A stretch of 64,000 nucleotides of DNA, taken from Chryseomicrobium palamuruense. GTDB lineage: Bacteria; Bacillota; Bacilli; Bacillales_A; Planococcaceae. Position numbers and translations under genes: made by a program. The DNA lies in contig NZ_JBHSEF010000008.1 of assembly GCF_042649045.1 (NCBI RefSeq), positions 117,150-181,149 on the forward strand, in the 5' to 3' direction. Of this stretch, positions 7,715 to 17,099 are shown piece by piece (positions within the stretch are counted from its first letter, which is position 1; each line of letters opens with the position of its first letter). The notes below the pieces were generated by a model. The model had not been told where the DNA came from and ran no database searches. It saw only the letters and a list, made by a program, of their open reading frames with translations.

Positions 7715-7858
7715 TCAAGATGGTTTATCTTCAGTAATATTGTCCGTTTGGAAATAAATGAATGATTCTTCTTCAAGTTCCGCTAAGCGTTCTTTATTGA
7801 TGCCAAGTGCCATTGGTCCAGTAAAAACTTCATCCCACCATTTTGTTGTTTCATTCAT
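7715..7858 (-). CDS. Small hypothetical protein (47 aa)
   Basis: A 47-codon frame starts at ATG 7856-7858 behind a strong GGAGGAGG and stops at TGA 7715-7717. The peptide begins MNETTKWWDEVFTGPMALGI and ends EDKPS; it is acidic, soluble-looking and has no signal or membrane segment. An intrinsic terminator follows immediately. Ribosome binding site, frame and terminator together suggest a real gene. I do not recognise a family. It is divergent from the aldehyde dehydrogenase gene, with their control regions in the 190 bases between. Confidence 0.65.
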   Translation of the reverse strand: MNETTKWWDEVFTGPMALGINKERLAELEEESFIYFQTDNITEDKPS

Positions 7859-7977
7859 GTCGTTTCCTCCTCCGATAATCATTACTTTTTATTTGTATAT
7901 GTAGTTATCTGAAAATTACCCCTAAAAGTTACAAAGAAAACCTACTATCTTTAAAAATGAGTCCAAAGTTGGAGGAG

Positions 7978-7991
7978 TGAATAGCTATTCA
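7978..7991. promoter_or_regulatory. Perfect 14-bp palindrome upstream of the aldehyde dehydrogenase promoter
   Basis: TGAATAGCTATTCA is its own reverse complement. It ends one base before the putative -35 box of the aldehyde dehydrogenase gene, a typical operator position. The regulator is unknown. Confidence 0.5.
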
Positions 7992-8020
7992 TTGTGAAAC
8001 ATTCGTAAAGCCCGTATACT
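7992..8020 (+). promoter_or_regulatory. Putative SigA promoter of the aldehyde dehydrogenase gene
   Basis: TTGTGA (7992-7997) and TATACT (8015-8020) are separated by 17 bases, giving a start about 25 bases before the coding region. Confidence 0.5.
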
Positions 8021-8052
8021 TTTAATTAGATAGTGAGGGAGGGAAGTATGGG

Positions 8053-9441
8053 ATGAATTTTACAGATGAGCAATTGGATGTATGGATACGTACACAAAAA
8101 TATTTTGTTTATAGTGGGGAAACGAAATCACTTGAATTTCGATTACAACACTTAGATGTTTTGAAATCAGCCATTAAAAAGTATGAGTCTGCCATACTGG
8201 AAGCACTGTATAAAGATCTTCGAAAAGGGGAATTTGAAGCGTTTACAACGGAAGTGGGCATAATTTACGAATCAATTAATTATATGAAAAAGCACTTGGC
8301 CGATTGGGTGAAACCAGAGAGCAAAAAGACACCTCCTTATTTACAACCGGCAAAAAGCTATATTGTTTCTGAGCCGTATGGAAGCTGTTTGATTATTGCT
8401 CCTTACAATTATCCATTCCAGCTTGTCATGGAACCATTGATTGGAGCCATCATTGGAGGAAATGCAGCGATTGTTAAGCCATCTGAAGCAACACCACATG
8501 TGGCAGCTATTGTGAAAGAATTAATTGAAGAGACGTTCCCACCGGAATATGTCCGAGTAGTAGAAGGCGAAAAAGAAGAAACATCGACATTAATCCATGC
8601 GCCGTTTGATTTTATCTTCTTCACAGGAAGTGTTGCTGTTGGAAAAATCGTCATGAAAGCAGCTGCAGAACGACTCACGCCCATCGCGCTCGAGCTTGGG
8701 GGGAAATCCCCTGCAGTCATTGACCACACAGCAAACTTAGAAGTTGCTGCCAAACGTATTGCTTGGGGAAAATTTTCTAATGCTGGCCAGACGTGTGTCG
8801 CACCAGATTATGTAATGGTCCATGAAGATGTCAAAGAAGAGTTTATCCAACGTTTAGGACAGACAATCGAAGAATTCTATGGAGCTAATCGTCAACAGAG
8901 TCCAGATTTTGCACGAATCGTGAGTGACAAACAATTTGACCGGTTAGCTAAATTAATGGACCGTTCTCAAACTGAATTAATATTTGGAGGAGAAAAAGAC
9001 AAAGTTGATCTTTTTGTCGAACCATCTATCTACGAGATTGAAAGTTTTGATCACCCTCTCATGGAAGATGAAATTTTTGGACCGATTCTTCCTATATTAG
9101 CTTATAAAGATTTAAGTCAAGCCATCTATCAAATTCGTAAACTACCAAAACCGCTCGCAGCCTACTTCTTCAGTGAACATGAAAAGGCTCAAGATTACTT
9201 TATTGAATCTCTTCCATACGGAGGTGGCTGTATCAATGATACGGTCAGTCACGTTGGTAGTGTTGGTTTGCCGTTTGGTGGTGTAGGACCTTCCGGACAA
9301 GGGGCTTATCACGGAAAAGCGAGTTTTGATCAATTTACTCATAAAAAATCTGTATTACGAAAGAATACAAAACTTCCTGTCAAACTACTATTTCCGCCAT
9401 ACAAATCAAAAGCTAAACTAGTCCGTACCGTCTTTCGTTGA
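8053..9441 (+). CDS. Aldehyde dehydrogenase (class 3 type, AldX/YwdH-like)
   Basis: The 462-residue protein is a complete, short ALDH3-type enzyme that oxidises aldehydes with NAD(P)+. The catalytic Glu is in LELGGKSP and the catalytic Cys in NAGQTCVAPDY. IIAPYNYPFQL and FFTGSVAVGK mark the cofactor site. The C terminus (residues about 440-462) is basic and partly hydrophobic, as in membrane-associated fatty aldehyde dehydrogenases, so fatty aldehydes are a possible substrate. The start is ATG 8053 behind GAGGGAGGGA; an ATG at 8048 is followed at once by an in-frame stop. It is monocistronic, with its own promoter and palindrome. Confidence 0.93.
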   Translation: MNFTDEQLDVWIRTQKYFVYSGETKSLEFRLQHLDVLKSAIKKYESAILEALYKDLRKGEFEAFTTEVGIIYESINYMKKHLADWVKPESKKTPPYLQPAKSYIVSEPYGSCLIIAPYNYPFQLVMEPLIGAIIGGNAAIVKPSEATPHVAAIVKELIEETFPPEYVRVVEGEKEETSTLIHAPFDFIFFTGSVAVGKIVMKAAAERLTPIALELGGKSPAVIDHTANLEVAAKRIAWGKFSNAGQTCVAPDYVMVHEDVKEEFIQRLGQTIEEFYGANRQQSPDFARIVSDKQFDRLAKLMDRSQTELIFGGEKDKVDLFVEPSIYEIESFDHPLMEDEIFGPILPILAYKDLSQAIYQIRKLPKPLAAYFFSEHEKAQDYFIESLPYGGGCINDTVSHVGSVGLPFGGVGPSGQGAYHGKASFDQFTHKKSVLRKNTKLPVKLLFPPYKSKAKLVRTVFR

Positions 9442-9447
9442 TAACAA

Positions 9448-9523
9448 GAGAGCTCACCCTTGAACTGCCCCATAAAAGTTAGACACTAGTCTAACTTTTT
9501 TGGTTCAGTTCACCTGAGCTCTC
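9448..9523. terminator. Compound hairpin between aldehyde dehydrogenase and kinase genes
   Basis: An inner stem AAAAGTTAGAC/GTCTAACTTTT (9474-9484, 9489-9499) sits inside outer arms GAGAGCTCA (9448-9456) and TGAGCTCTC (9515-9523), with TGAACT/AGTTCA between. The inner part is a bidirectional terminator. The outer right arm lies inside the last codons of the convergent kinase gene. Confidence 0.75.
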
Positions 9524-11095
9524 TTTTGCTTTCTTAAAATGGAGATATACAGTTGTTCCTTTACCAGGTTGAGATTGTACTTCGATTCGCCCACCTACAT
9601 CTGCCATGATTTTTTGACAAATCATCATACCTAGGCCAAAGCCTTCTGCTTTCGTCGTATAGAAAGGTTTAAAGAGATTTTCAATGACTTCTTCTGTCAT
9701 TCCTGTGCCTGTGTCGCGAATGACAACAATGTAGTCAACGTGATTTTTTGAATAGCTATATAGATGCAGCTCTCTTTGCGATGACATGGATTCAATAGCA
9801 TTTTTTACAAGGTTGATGACTACTTGTTTGATATGCGCGGCATCTCCTTGCAACCAACTATTGTGCGCATTCCACTCGTGATGTAACTTGATGTCATTTG
9901 CTTTAATTTGATGCTCAAAGAGGGTCAGAACATCATTCAATATATCTCGTAGCAAAAATTTATCTTCAGGCGAAGGTGTTGGTTTTGATAATAATAGAAA
10001 CTCACTGATAATGTATTCGATTCTTTTAATTTCACTTTCAATCAGGGAGGTATAACGGTAAGAAGGAGAGTCTTTGTGTTCATTCATCATTTGAATAAAA
10101 CCAGAAATGATAGTCATTGGATTCCGAATCTCATGTGCTACCCCAGCGGCAATTTCGCCGGCAAGATGTAGCTTTTCTGTTTCTAGTTTCAATCGCTCCG
10201 CTTCTTTTTGTAAGCTGATGTCACGAGAAATCACAGACATCGCAATTATGTCCCCCTTTTTATTGTGTATAGGGGACAGCGTTAGTTGGACATCGATTAA
10301 TGTGCCATCTTTTCTCATATCTTGGGTTTGCAGGTGATTGAAACTCTCGCCCGCACGAATACGGTTGGTCAGCTCGATTGCTTCGTTTACCCTGTGCGGG
10401 GGAAAAAAGAAGACTTGTTTCCCAATGACTTCCTGACGTTTGTAGCCATATAATTCTTCAAAAGCGGGATTTAAATCGATTAATCTATTGTCTAAATCAA
10501 ACACGGCAATTCCATCACGGGCTGTATCAAAAAATAAACGTAAATAGCCTTCTTTCGAAAGAAGCTGACTCTTCATCAGTTGGTTTTGTGATTGTATAAA
10601 AGTCATTACTCGTCTTTCTATCCAAATGTGTAGTATTGTTGTACTTAGCAACAAGAAGAAGAAGAAGAGCAGTAGTTCCATATCACCTTTAGTTAACCGG
10701 GTGGAAAAAGAACCAGATATGAAAGCTAAAATAAAGAAGAGTTCAATATACGTGGCGACCATAACCACAAAGATTAAAGGCAAAAGTTGGAAATAAGCAG
10801 CTAATAAAATAGGGTAGGCTAAGAAGATTATGTAAATGTACGTACTGCTCACAGAGTATTCATAAACAACATAGAAATTGATACCTAATACAAACAGGTA
10901 GACCGACCAGCTTGGTAAATCCCGCATTAGATAGAAGAATAAAAATCCAAGGACAAAGAGAATGTTCACTATATAAAATGTCAGACCATATATATTCGGG
11001 TGAAGGCTAGCATACATCATATGAAGTGCAATATAAAGGATGATCAAAAGTGAAAAATACTTCATACGCATTTGTGTGGGGATTCGATTTCCCAT
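9491..11095 (-). CDS. Membrane PAS-domain sensor histidine kinase (sporulation kinase type)
   Basis: The 534-residue protein has about six N-terminal membrane helices (to about residue 165), one PAS domain (about 180-305, with DTARDGIAVFDLDN), a HisKA domain with phospho-accepting His321 in GVAHEIRNP, and an HATPase domain with N box NLVKNAIESM, G1 DTGTGM and G2 GFGLGM. The His-box region resembles B. subtilis KinB/KinC/KinE-type kinases that feed Spo0F or Spo0A. No response regulator is adjacent, as expected for an orphan sporulation kinase. I start at MGNRIPTQM (ATG 11093-11095), behind GGAAAGG. The ligand is unknown. Confidence 0.88.
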   Translation of the reverse strand: MGNRIPTQMRMKYFSLLIILYIALHMMYASLHPNIYGLTFYIVNILFVLGFLFFYLMRDLPSWSVYLFVLGINFYVVYEYSVSSTYIYIIFLAYPILLAAYFQLLPLIFVVMVATYIELFFILAFISGSFSTRLTKGDMELLLFFFFLLLSTTILHIWIERRVMTFIQSQNQLMKSQLLSKEGYLRLFFDTARDGIAVFDLDNRLIDLNPAFEELYGYKRQEVIGKQVFFFPPHRVNEAIELTNRIRAGESFNHLQTQDMRKDGTLIDVQLTLSPIHNKKGDIIAMSVISRDISLQKEAERLKLETEKLHLAGEIAAGVAHEIRNPMTIISGFIQMMNEHKDSPSYRYTSLIESEIKRIEYIISEFLLLSKPTPSPEDKFLLRDILNDVLTLFEHQIKANDIKLHHEWNAHNSWLQGDAAHIKQVVINLVKNAIESMSSQRELHLYSYSKNHVDYIVVIRDTGTGMTEEVIENLFKPFYTTKAEGFGLGMMICQKIMADVGGRIEVQSQPGKGTTVYLHFKKAKESSGELNQKS

Positions 11096-11173
11096 AACAT
11101 CATCCTTTCCAAACAAACATCGGACTCTTTCTAAAGTTTAGCAGGAATGATACAGATTGACTATAACTTCTGC

Positions 11174-11179
11174 TATGAT
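11174..11179 (+). promoter_or_regulatory. Extended -10 promoter of the M42 peptidase gene
   Basis: TATGAT preceded by TG and one base (TGC) is an extended -10 about 23 bases before the start codon. No convincing -35 is seen. Confidence 0.4.
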
Positions 11180-11201
11180 AAGGATGGAAAGGGGTTATTA
11201 T

Positions 11202-12233
11202 ATGAAAGAAATCATTCATGTAGTGGAAAAATTAGTGAATAAACCAAGTCCAACGGGATATACAACTCAAATCATGAAGTGGGTGCAAGGTTACATAGAA
11301 AATTTAGACTATACGGTTGAAAAAACGAACAAAGGATCCGTCCTATTTAAACTAGCTGGCAAGTCCTCATCTTCCGCACGACTTTTGACAGCTCACGTAG
11401 ATACACTCGGAGCGATGGTTCGAGAAGTGAAAGCGGATGGCCGACTAAAATTAAATCGAGTAGGCGGATTTACATGGAATGCAGTGGAGAATGAAGGGTG
11501 TTCAATTCATACTCGCGATGGTCGTACATACAGAGGAACCATTCTCATGCATCAGTCTTCCGTCCATGTCTATGCAAAGTCAGGAACAATAGACCGTTCC
11601 GACGAACATATTGAAGTTCGTATAGATGAAAAGACCACCTCAAAAGATCAAACGTCTGCACTTGGAATTAGCGTAGGTGATGTTGTGAGTTTTGATGCAC
11701 GCTTTGAACATACAGCTTCTGGGTTCATCAAATCCCGCCACCTAGATGACAAATTGAGTGTAGCTCTTTTACTATCTTTAGCGAAAAAGGTAAAAGATGA
11801 ATCTCTATCACTGCCAGTAGATACGTATATCTATATTTCAAATAATGAAGAAATCGGCTATGGGGGTAATTCCTCCATTCCGTCGAACGTCTCCGAATAC
11901 TTAGCTGTTGACATGGGAGCACTCGGAGATGGCCAAGCGTCCAATGAATACACCGTGTCTATCTGTGCGAAAGACGGGTCTGGACCTTATCACTATGAAT
12001 TGACATCACATTTGATATCGCTAGCAAAAGAACACGACATCCCACATGCTGTCGATATTTACCCTTATTACGCTTCAGATGCTTCTGCAGCAGTGAAAGC
12101 GGGAGCAGATGTAAAACATGCATTATGTGGAGCAGGGATAGAATCTTCTCACGCATATGAACGAACGCATGAAGATTCGATGAACGCTACGTATCGCTTA
12201 CTTGAGAAATATATATTGTCTCCGCTTGTCTAA
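11202..12233 (+). CDS. M42-family aminopeptidase/glutamyl aminopeptidase-like protein
   Basis: The 343-residue product is an M42 metallopeptidase (B. subtilis YhfE-like). Metal ligands and catalytic residues are visible in order: TAHVDTLG (first His and Asp), SRHLDDKLS (bridging Asp), NNEEIGYGG (catalytic Glu pair), VDMGALGD (Asp) and IESSHAYERTH (last His). Such enzymes are cytosolic dinuclear-metal aminopeptidases that form large self-compartmentalised tetrahedra; older annotations call them endoglucanases. I start at ATG 11202 (MKEIIHVVEK) behind AAAGGGG rather than an ATG 15 codons upstream. It stands alone between the kinase and prfC. Confidence 0.9.
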   Translation: MKEIIHVVEKLVNKPSPTGYTTQIMKWVQGYIENLDYTVEKTNKGSVLFKLAGKSSSSARLLTAHVDTLGAMVREVKADGRLKLNRVGGFTWNAVENEGCSIHTRDGRTYRGTILMHQSSVHVYAKSGTIDRSDEHIEVRIDEKTTSKDQTSALGISVGDVVSFDARFEHTASGFIKSRHLDDKLSVALLLSLAKKVKDESLSLPVDTYIYISNNEEIGYGGNSSIPSNVSEYLAVDMGALGDGQASNEYTVSICAKDGSGPYHYELTSHLISLAKEHDIPHAVDIYPYYASDASAAVKAGADVKHALCGAGIESSHAYERTHEDSMNATYRLLEKYILSPLV

Positions 12234-12294
12234 CTTGCCTTGAGACGTAAAAATACGTATGATTAGATAGGCAAAAATGAAGGAGATTAAATGA

Positions 12295-13863
12295 ATGACG
12301 ACAATAGATGAAATTCAAAAACGAAGAACTTTTGCTATCATCTCTCACCCAGATGCCGGTAAAACAACCATGACAGAAAAGCTTCTATACTTCGGTGGAG
12401 CCATTCGTGATGCAGGGACAGTCAAAGGAAAAAAGACAGGTAAATTCGCAACATCTGACTGGATGGAAATTGAGAAACAGCGGGGAATTTCTGTTACTTC
12501 GTCTGTGATGCAATTTGATTACAGAGGAAACCGTATTAATATCCTAGATACACCTGGGCACCAAGATTTCAGTGAAGATACATACCGCACACTGATGGCA
12601 GTAGATAGTGCAGTTATGATCGTAGATGCCGCGAAAGGAATTGAAGCACAGACGCTTAAACTGTTTAAAGTCTGTCGTATGCGTGGTATTCCAATATTCA
12701 CATTTATTAACAAATTGGACCGGCAAGGGAAAGAACCTCTGGAACTAATGGAAGAGATTGAAGAGGTTCTTGAAATTGAATCATACGCAATGAACTGGCC
12801 GATTGGAATGGGGAAAGAGTTTCTTGGAATATATGATCGATACAACAACCGAATTGAGCAGTTCCGGACAGAAGAACAAGACCGCTTCTTAGAAATTGAC
12901 GAAGAGGGGAACTTGGTACAAGATCATCCTATGAAAGCGACATCCTATTATCAGCAGGCACTAGAAGACATTCAACTGCTAAGTGAAGCAGGGAATGATT
13001 TTGATGTCGAGCGCGTGAAAAAAGGGGAGCTTACTCCTGTATTCTTTGGGAGTGCCTTAACCAACTTCGGTGTACAAACTTTCTTAGAAACCTATCTCGA
13101 CTTTGCGCCAAAGCCACAGCCACGGATGACTGCAGATGGTGAAATCGTAGACCCAGCGACAAATGAATTTGCTGGGTTTATCTTTAAGATTCAAGCCAAT
13201 ATGAACCCGGCTCACCGAGACCGTATCGCCTTTGTTCGTATTGTTTCTGGAGAATTTAATCGTGGAATGAACATTACACTTGCACGTACCGGGAAGTCAT
13301 TTAAAGTTACTTCTTCCACACAGTTCTTAGCAGATGATCGTGAAACGGTAGAATCAGCAGTAGCTGGAGACATTATCGGACTTTATGACGTGGGGAATTA
13401 TCAAATTGGAGACACGGTAGTTGGAGGGAAAAAAGCATTCGAATTTGAGAAGCTTCCTCAGTTCACACCGGAATTGTTTATGAAAGTCACAGCCAAAAAT
13501 GTCATGAAGTCTAAGCATTTCCACAAAGGGATCTTGCAGCTTGTACAAGAAGGCGCAATTCAATATTATAAGACTCTTCACACGGAAGATGTCATTCTCG
13601 GTGCGGTTGGTCAACTTCAGTTCGAGGTTTTTGAGCATCGCATGAAAAACGAATACAATGTGGAGGTACGTATGGAGCCGATTGGCTCTAAAGTGGCTCG
13701 CTGGATTGAAAATGAAGAAGATGTGAAAGAATCTATGACAAGCCCACGAAGTATGCTGGTGCGTGACCGCTACGATCGTTATGTTTTCTTATTTGAAAAT
13801 GATTTTGCGATGCGTTGGTTCCAGGACAAATATGAGCATATGAAACTCTATAACTTGCTTTAA
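12295..13863 (+). CDS. prfC: Peptide chain release factor 3
   Basis: The 522-residue GTPase has the RF3 signatures: P-loop SHPDAGKTTMTEKLL, switch-I RGISVTSSVMQF, DTPGHQDFSEDTYR and NKLDRQGKEP. The RF3-specific segment AMNWPIGMGKEFLGIYDR separates it from EF-G. RF3 recycles class-I release factors from terminated ribosomes using GTP. Length is normal. The start ATG 12295 follows AGGAGATTA; an ATG four bases earlier is in another frame. It is followed by a strong terminator. RF3 is not universal among Bacillales, but the identification is secure. Confidence 0.95.
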   Translation: MTTIDEIQKRRTFAIISHPDAGKTTMTEKLLYFGGAIRDAGTVKGKKTGKFATSDWMEIEKQRGISVTSSVMQFDYRGNRINILDTPGHQDFSEDTYRTLMAVDSAVMIVDAAKGIEAQTLKLFKVCRMRGIPIFTFINKLDRQGKEPLELMEEIEEVLEIESYAMNWPIGMGKEFLGIYDRYNNRIEQFRTEEQDRFLEIDEEGNLVQDHPMKATSYYQQALEDIQLLSEAGNDFDVERVKKGELTPVFFGSALTNFGVQTFLETYLDFAPKPQPRMTADGEIVDPATNEFAGFIFKIQANMNPAHRDRIAFVRIVSGEFNRGMNITLARTGKSFKVTSSTQFLADDRETVESAVAGDIIGLYDVGNYQIGDTVVGGKKAFEFEKLPQFTPELFMKVTAKNVMKSKHFHKGILQLVQEGAIQYYKTLHTEDVILGAVGQLQFEVFEHRMKNEYNVEVRMEPIGSKVARWIENEEDVKESMTSPRSMLVRDRYDRYVFLFENDFAMRWFQDKYEHMKLYNLL

Positions 13864-13872
13864 TATAAACTT

Positions 13873-13900
13873 GAACAACTTTTGACGAAGTTGTTCTTTT
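13873..13900 (+). terminator. Terminator of prfC
   Basis: GAACAACTT (13873-13881) pairs perfectly with AAGTTGTTC (13888-13896), followed by TTTT. Confidence 0.85.
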
Positions 13901-13983
13901 TAATTCCATTTGGTTTCTGTCATTTGTATTCTTATGTTCGACTCTCTATGATTAAAGTAATGCACGTGGAAGGAGCCACATTA

Positions 13984-16900
13984 ATGAACTTAAGCCGTTT
14001 TTCTATTCGCCGGCCTGTATTTACAGTTGTGACGATGCTCGTCATTTTGATACTTGGCGGTGTGTCTTTAACAAAAATACCGGTCACTTTAATTCCAAAT
14101 TTAAATCCACCCATTGGTGTTGTTGTCACGAACTATTCCGGTGCATCACCGCTGGAAGTAAATGAAAAAATCACCAAACCGTTAGAATCACAATTTAGTA
14201 CATTACCAGGAATTGAAACGGTTAGCAGCACTTCACAAGAGGGAGCGAATTTTATTCTCCTCCAATTTGACTGGTCAACAAATATTGAAGATGTACAACT
14301 CGACATCCTTCAACGCATCGATCTAATTCCTCTTCCTGAAGGTGCGCAGGAACCTCGCTTTTTAAAATTTGATCCATCTCAATTTCCAATCATTCAATTA
14401 GCCATTAACTCGGAGGGGCAAGAAAATATTGTAGACTTGGCGGACGAGATCGAACAACAACTGCTCCGAACAGAAGGAGTCGCCAGTGTGAGTATCTCTG
14501 GTACGATGATTGAGGATGTCATTATTGAAACAGATCCCAATGCACTTGAAGAACGTGGGTTAACGCTGACTGATGTCGTTCAATCGATTCAAGCTTCTAA
14601 CGTCTCACTTCCCGGTGATCCGATTGAGACCGAAGACAATCAATTATTAACCACACGTGTCATCTCTAATCTCCAATCAACGGAGGAGATTTCTCAACTT
14701 GCCATTACTGTGAATCCGCTAACAGGTGAATCTGTAACCATTGGGGATGTCGCAGAAGTGACAATTGGCGAACGAAATCAAAGTACGATTACACGTGCAA
14801 ATGATGAGCCAGCCATCCTTGTTTCCGTATTCCAAGAGTCGAGCGCCAACACTGCCAGCGTATCGACAAACTTCCAGAACAATCTCAATGAATTGTTGGA
14901 CGAAGAACGATTTCAAGACGTCCATGCATCCACCCTTTTTGATCAAGGTGACTATGTAAAGCTTGCTATCAATAACATAGGACAATCCTTATTGTTTGGT
15001 GCCCTTTTTGCAATGATTGTGCTGTTTTTATTCCTTCGTGGCATCCGTAGTCCAATTATAGTCGGAGCTGCAATTCCGTATTCTGTTGTTGTGACTTTCG
15101 TTCTTATGTACTTTACGGGCTTTTCCTTGAACATCATGACATTAGGTGCTCTTGCACTAGGAATTGGAATGCTTGTGGATAATTCCATTGTGGTAATTGA
15201 GAACATTGAGCGTCATATGGGGCTAGGTAAAGAAAAAAAAGAAGCTGCACTCATCGGAACGAAAGAAATGGCGGGTGCCATTACGGCGTCCACACTTACG
15301 ACGATAGCTGTATTTGTACCCGTTATCTTTTTGTCAGGGCTCATTGGGCAGCTGTTCACAGAATTTGCTATGACCATCTCATTTAGTTTATTTGCTTCTC
15401 TAGTTGTTGCTTTAACCATTATTCCGATGGCTGCAAGTATTTTCTTAAAGAAGCCAAAAGGCAATATCGAAGCGCGTCGCAAACGCTCAAAGGCGTATAA
15501 CAATTATGAACGATCCATTCGTTGGGCACTTGGTCATCGTCTTGTTGTCATGCTAATTACAACTGTCTTGATCGGTGTATCTGCCTTCGGATTATTCCGT
15601 GTTGGAACAGAGTTTTTGCCGCCGACGGATGAAGGCTTTGTCACGGTACGGGCAGAATTACCAAACGGGGCATCTCTAAATGCTACAGAAGAAGTGGTTA
15701 CAGATATTGAAGACCTTTTCCGTAACCAACCGGATGTCGATGTCTATACTTCGCTCATCGGCAGCACACAGCAGGGTCAGAACCAAGGTTCGGGATCACA
15801 AAATCAAGCGGAAATCTATGTCAAACTAAAAGATCTTGGAGACCGTGAACGTTCTGTCTTTGAATTTGTCGATGAATTAAAACCAGAGGTTGAAGAAAAG
15901 ATAGGGGAACGAGCGGAAATTGAGTTTGCCTTACAAACAGCAGCAGGATCTACGCCGAACACGTTAACCTTTACTATGACTTCTACGAACAACGACGAAC
16001 TTGAAGCAGCCGTAAAAGATATCGAAGAGCGGATTGCTTTACTAGATTATGTAACGGAAGTGACAAGTGATCTGTCTGATACGATTGAAGAAGTCATTAT
16101 CGAAGTAGACAGGGAAAAAGCATTAGAGTATGGATTTGTTCCTGCACAGTTAGCTCAGTCCGTTACAGAGGCAACACGAGGAGTATTGTCAACTCAAATC
16201 GTTACCCCAGAAGATGATGTATATAGTGTATACGTTCAGTATCCAAAGGATCTGTATACTTCTGTCAGTGATCTTGTACAGTTCAAGCTCCGTGCCCCTT
16301 CAGGAAGTTTTGTAGCGCTTAATGAAGTCGCAACTGTAGATATCGCAGATTCACCTGTTTCAATACGCCAAGTAGACCAGCAACGTGCCGTGACTGTCGA
16401 ACTTGCATATGAATCCAGCCAAACCTTAGGGGACATGTCTACGCGCGTGGATGAGGTCATTGAACAAGCCAATATGCCTGAAACTGTAGAGATTACATTT
16501 GGTGGAGATCGTGAACTTTTAGAAGATGCTGCTGGAGATATGGCACTTGCTGTTGTATTAGCCATAGTTTTAGTCTACCTGGTCATGGCCGCACAATTTG
16601 AATCATTCAAATATCCATTTGTCATCATCTTCACTGTTCCGCTCATTATTATCGGGATTGGAATTGGTTTATTTGCAACGAGTACCCCGGTTAGTATTCC
16701 TGCCGTGATTGGAATCTTGATTCTAGTGGGAATTGTGGTGAATAACGGAATCGTTCTTGTGGACACCATCAATAGCCGCAAGGCACAAGGCATGGGGTCG
16801 TATGATGCAATTATTTCGACTTCTCGAGACCGGATTCGACCGATTCTCATGACAGCTTTAACAACGATTCTAGGTCTAATTCCACTGGCCCTTGGACTTG

Positions 16901-17064
16901 GGGAAGGAACTGAGATCAATCAGCCAATGGCGATTGCAGTCATTGGCGGACTGACATCGAGTACATTTTTAACACTCTTTATTGTACCTATCATCTACAG
17001 CCTACTTGATAAAGAAACCCGTACAGCTGCGAAACCTACAAGTGGAAAAACTGGTTTACAATAG
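13984..17064 (+). CDS. RND-family efflux permease, SwrC/AcrB type
   Basis: The 1026-residue protein is a full-length RND transporter: one N-terminal membrane helix, a large outer loop (about 35-330), six helices, a second outer loop (about 550-845) and the final helices. Key features are NLSRFSIRRPVF at the start, the helix-4 proton-relay Asp region LGIGMLVDNSIVVIENIERH, and GIVVNNGIVLVDTIN in the second half. B. subtilis SwrC (YerP) exports surfactin and similar amphiphiles and is needed for swarming. No membrane fusion protein is nearby, as in B. subtilis. I start at ATG 13984 behind GGAAGGA; an upstream in-frame ATG overlaps the prfC terminator. Substrates here are unknown. Confidence 0.92.
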   Translation: MNLSRFSIRRPVFTVVTMLVILILGGVSLTKIPVTLIPNLNPPIGVVVTNYSGASPLEVNEKITKPLESQFSTLPGIETVSSTSQEGANFILLQFDWSTNIEDVQLDILQRIDLIPLPEGAQEPRFLKFDPSQFPIIQLAINSEGQENIVDLADEIEQQLLRTEGVASVSISGTMIEDVIIETDPNALEERGLTLTDVVQSIQASNVSLPGDPIETEDNQLLTTRVISNLQSTEEISQLAITVNPLTGESVTIGDVAEVTIGERNQSTITRANDEPAILVSVFQESSANTASVSTNFQNNLNELLDEERFQDVHASTLFDQGDYVKLAINNIGQSLLFGALFAMIVLFLFLRGIRSPIIVGAAIPYSVVVTFVLMYFTGFSLNIMTLGALALGIGMLVDNSIVVIENIERHMGLGKEKKEAALIGTKEMAGAITASTLTTIAVFVPVIFLSGLIGQLFTEFAMTISFSLFASLVVALTIIPMAASIFLKKPKGNIEARRKRSKAYNNYERSIRWALGHRLVVMLITTVLIGVSAFGLFRVGTEFLPPTDEGFVTVRAELPNGASLNATEEVVTDIEDLFRNQPDVDVYTSLIGSTQQGQNQGSGSQNQAEIYVKLKDLGDRERSVFEFVDELKPEVEEKIGERAEIEFALQTAAGSTPNTLTFTMTSTNNDELEAAVKDIEERIALLDYVTEVTSDLSDTIEEVIIEVDREKALEYGFVPAQLAQSVTEATRGVLSTQIVTPEDDVYSVYVQYPKDLYTSVSDLVQFKLRAPSGSFVALNEVATVDIADSPVSIRQVDQQRAVTVELAYESSQTLGDMSTRVDEVIEQANMPETVEITFGGDRELLEDAAGDMALAVVLAIVLVYLVMAAQFESFKYPFVIIFTVPLIIIGIGIGLFATSTPVSIPAVIGILILVGIVVNNGIVLVDTINSRKAQGMGSYDAIISTSRDRIRPILMTALTTILGLIPLALGLGEGTEINQPMAIAVIGGLTSSTFLTLFIVPIIYSLLDKETRTAAKPTSGKTGLQ

Positions 17065-17082
17065 ATACGTTTGTGGTATACT
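17055..17082 (+). promoter_or_regulatory. Promoter of the manganese riboswitch and TerC gene
   Basis: TTTACA (17055-17060) and TATACT (17077-17082) are 16 bases apart, with TGG making an extended -10. The -35 box overlaps the stop codon region of the RND gene. Confidence 0.7.
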
Positions 17083-17099
17083 ATTTTCATAATAAAATA

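Noticed and set aside
8048..8056. ATGGGATGA as a start or tiny ORF
   Set aside because: The frame stops after two codons; the real aldehyde dehydrogenase start overlaps it at 8053.
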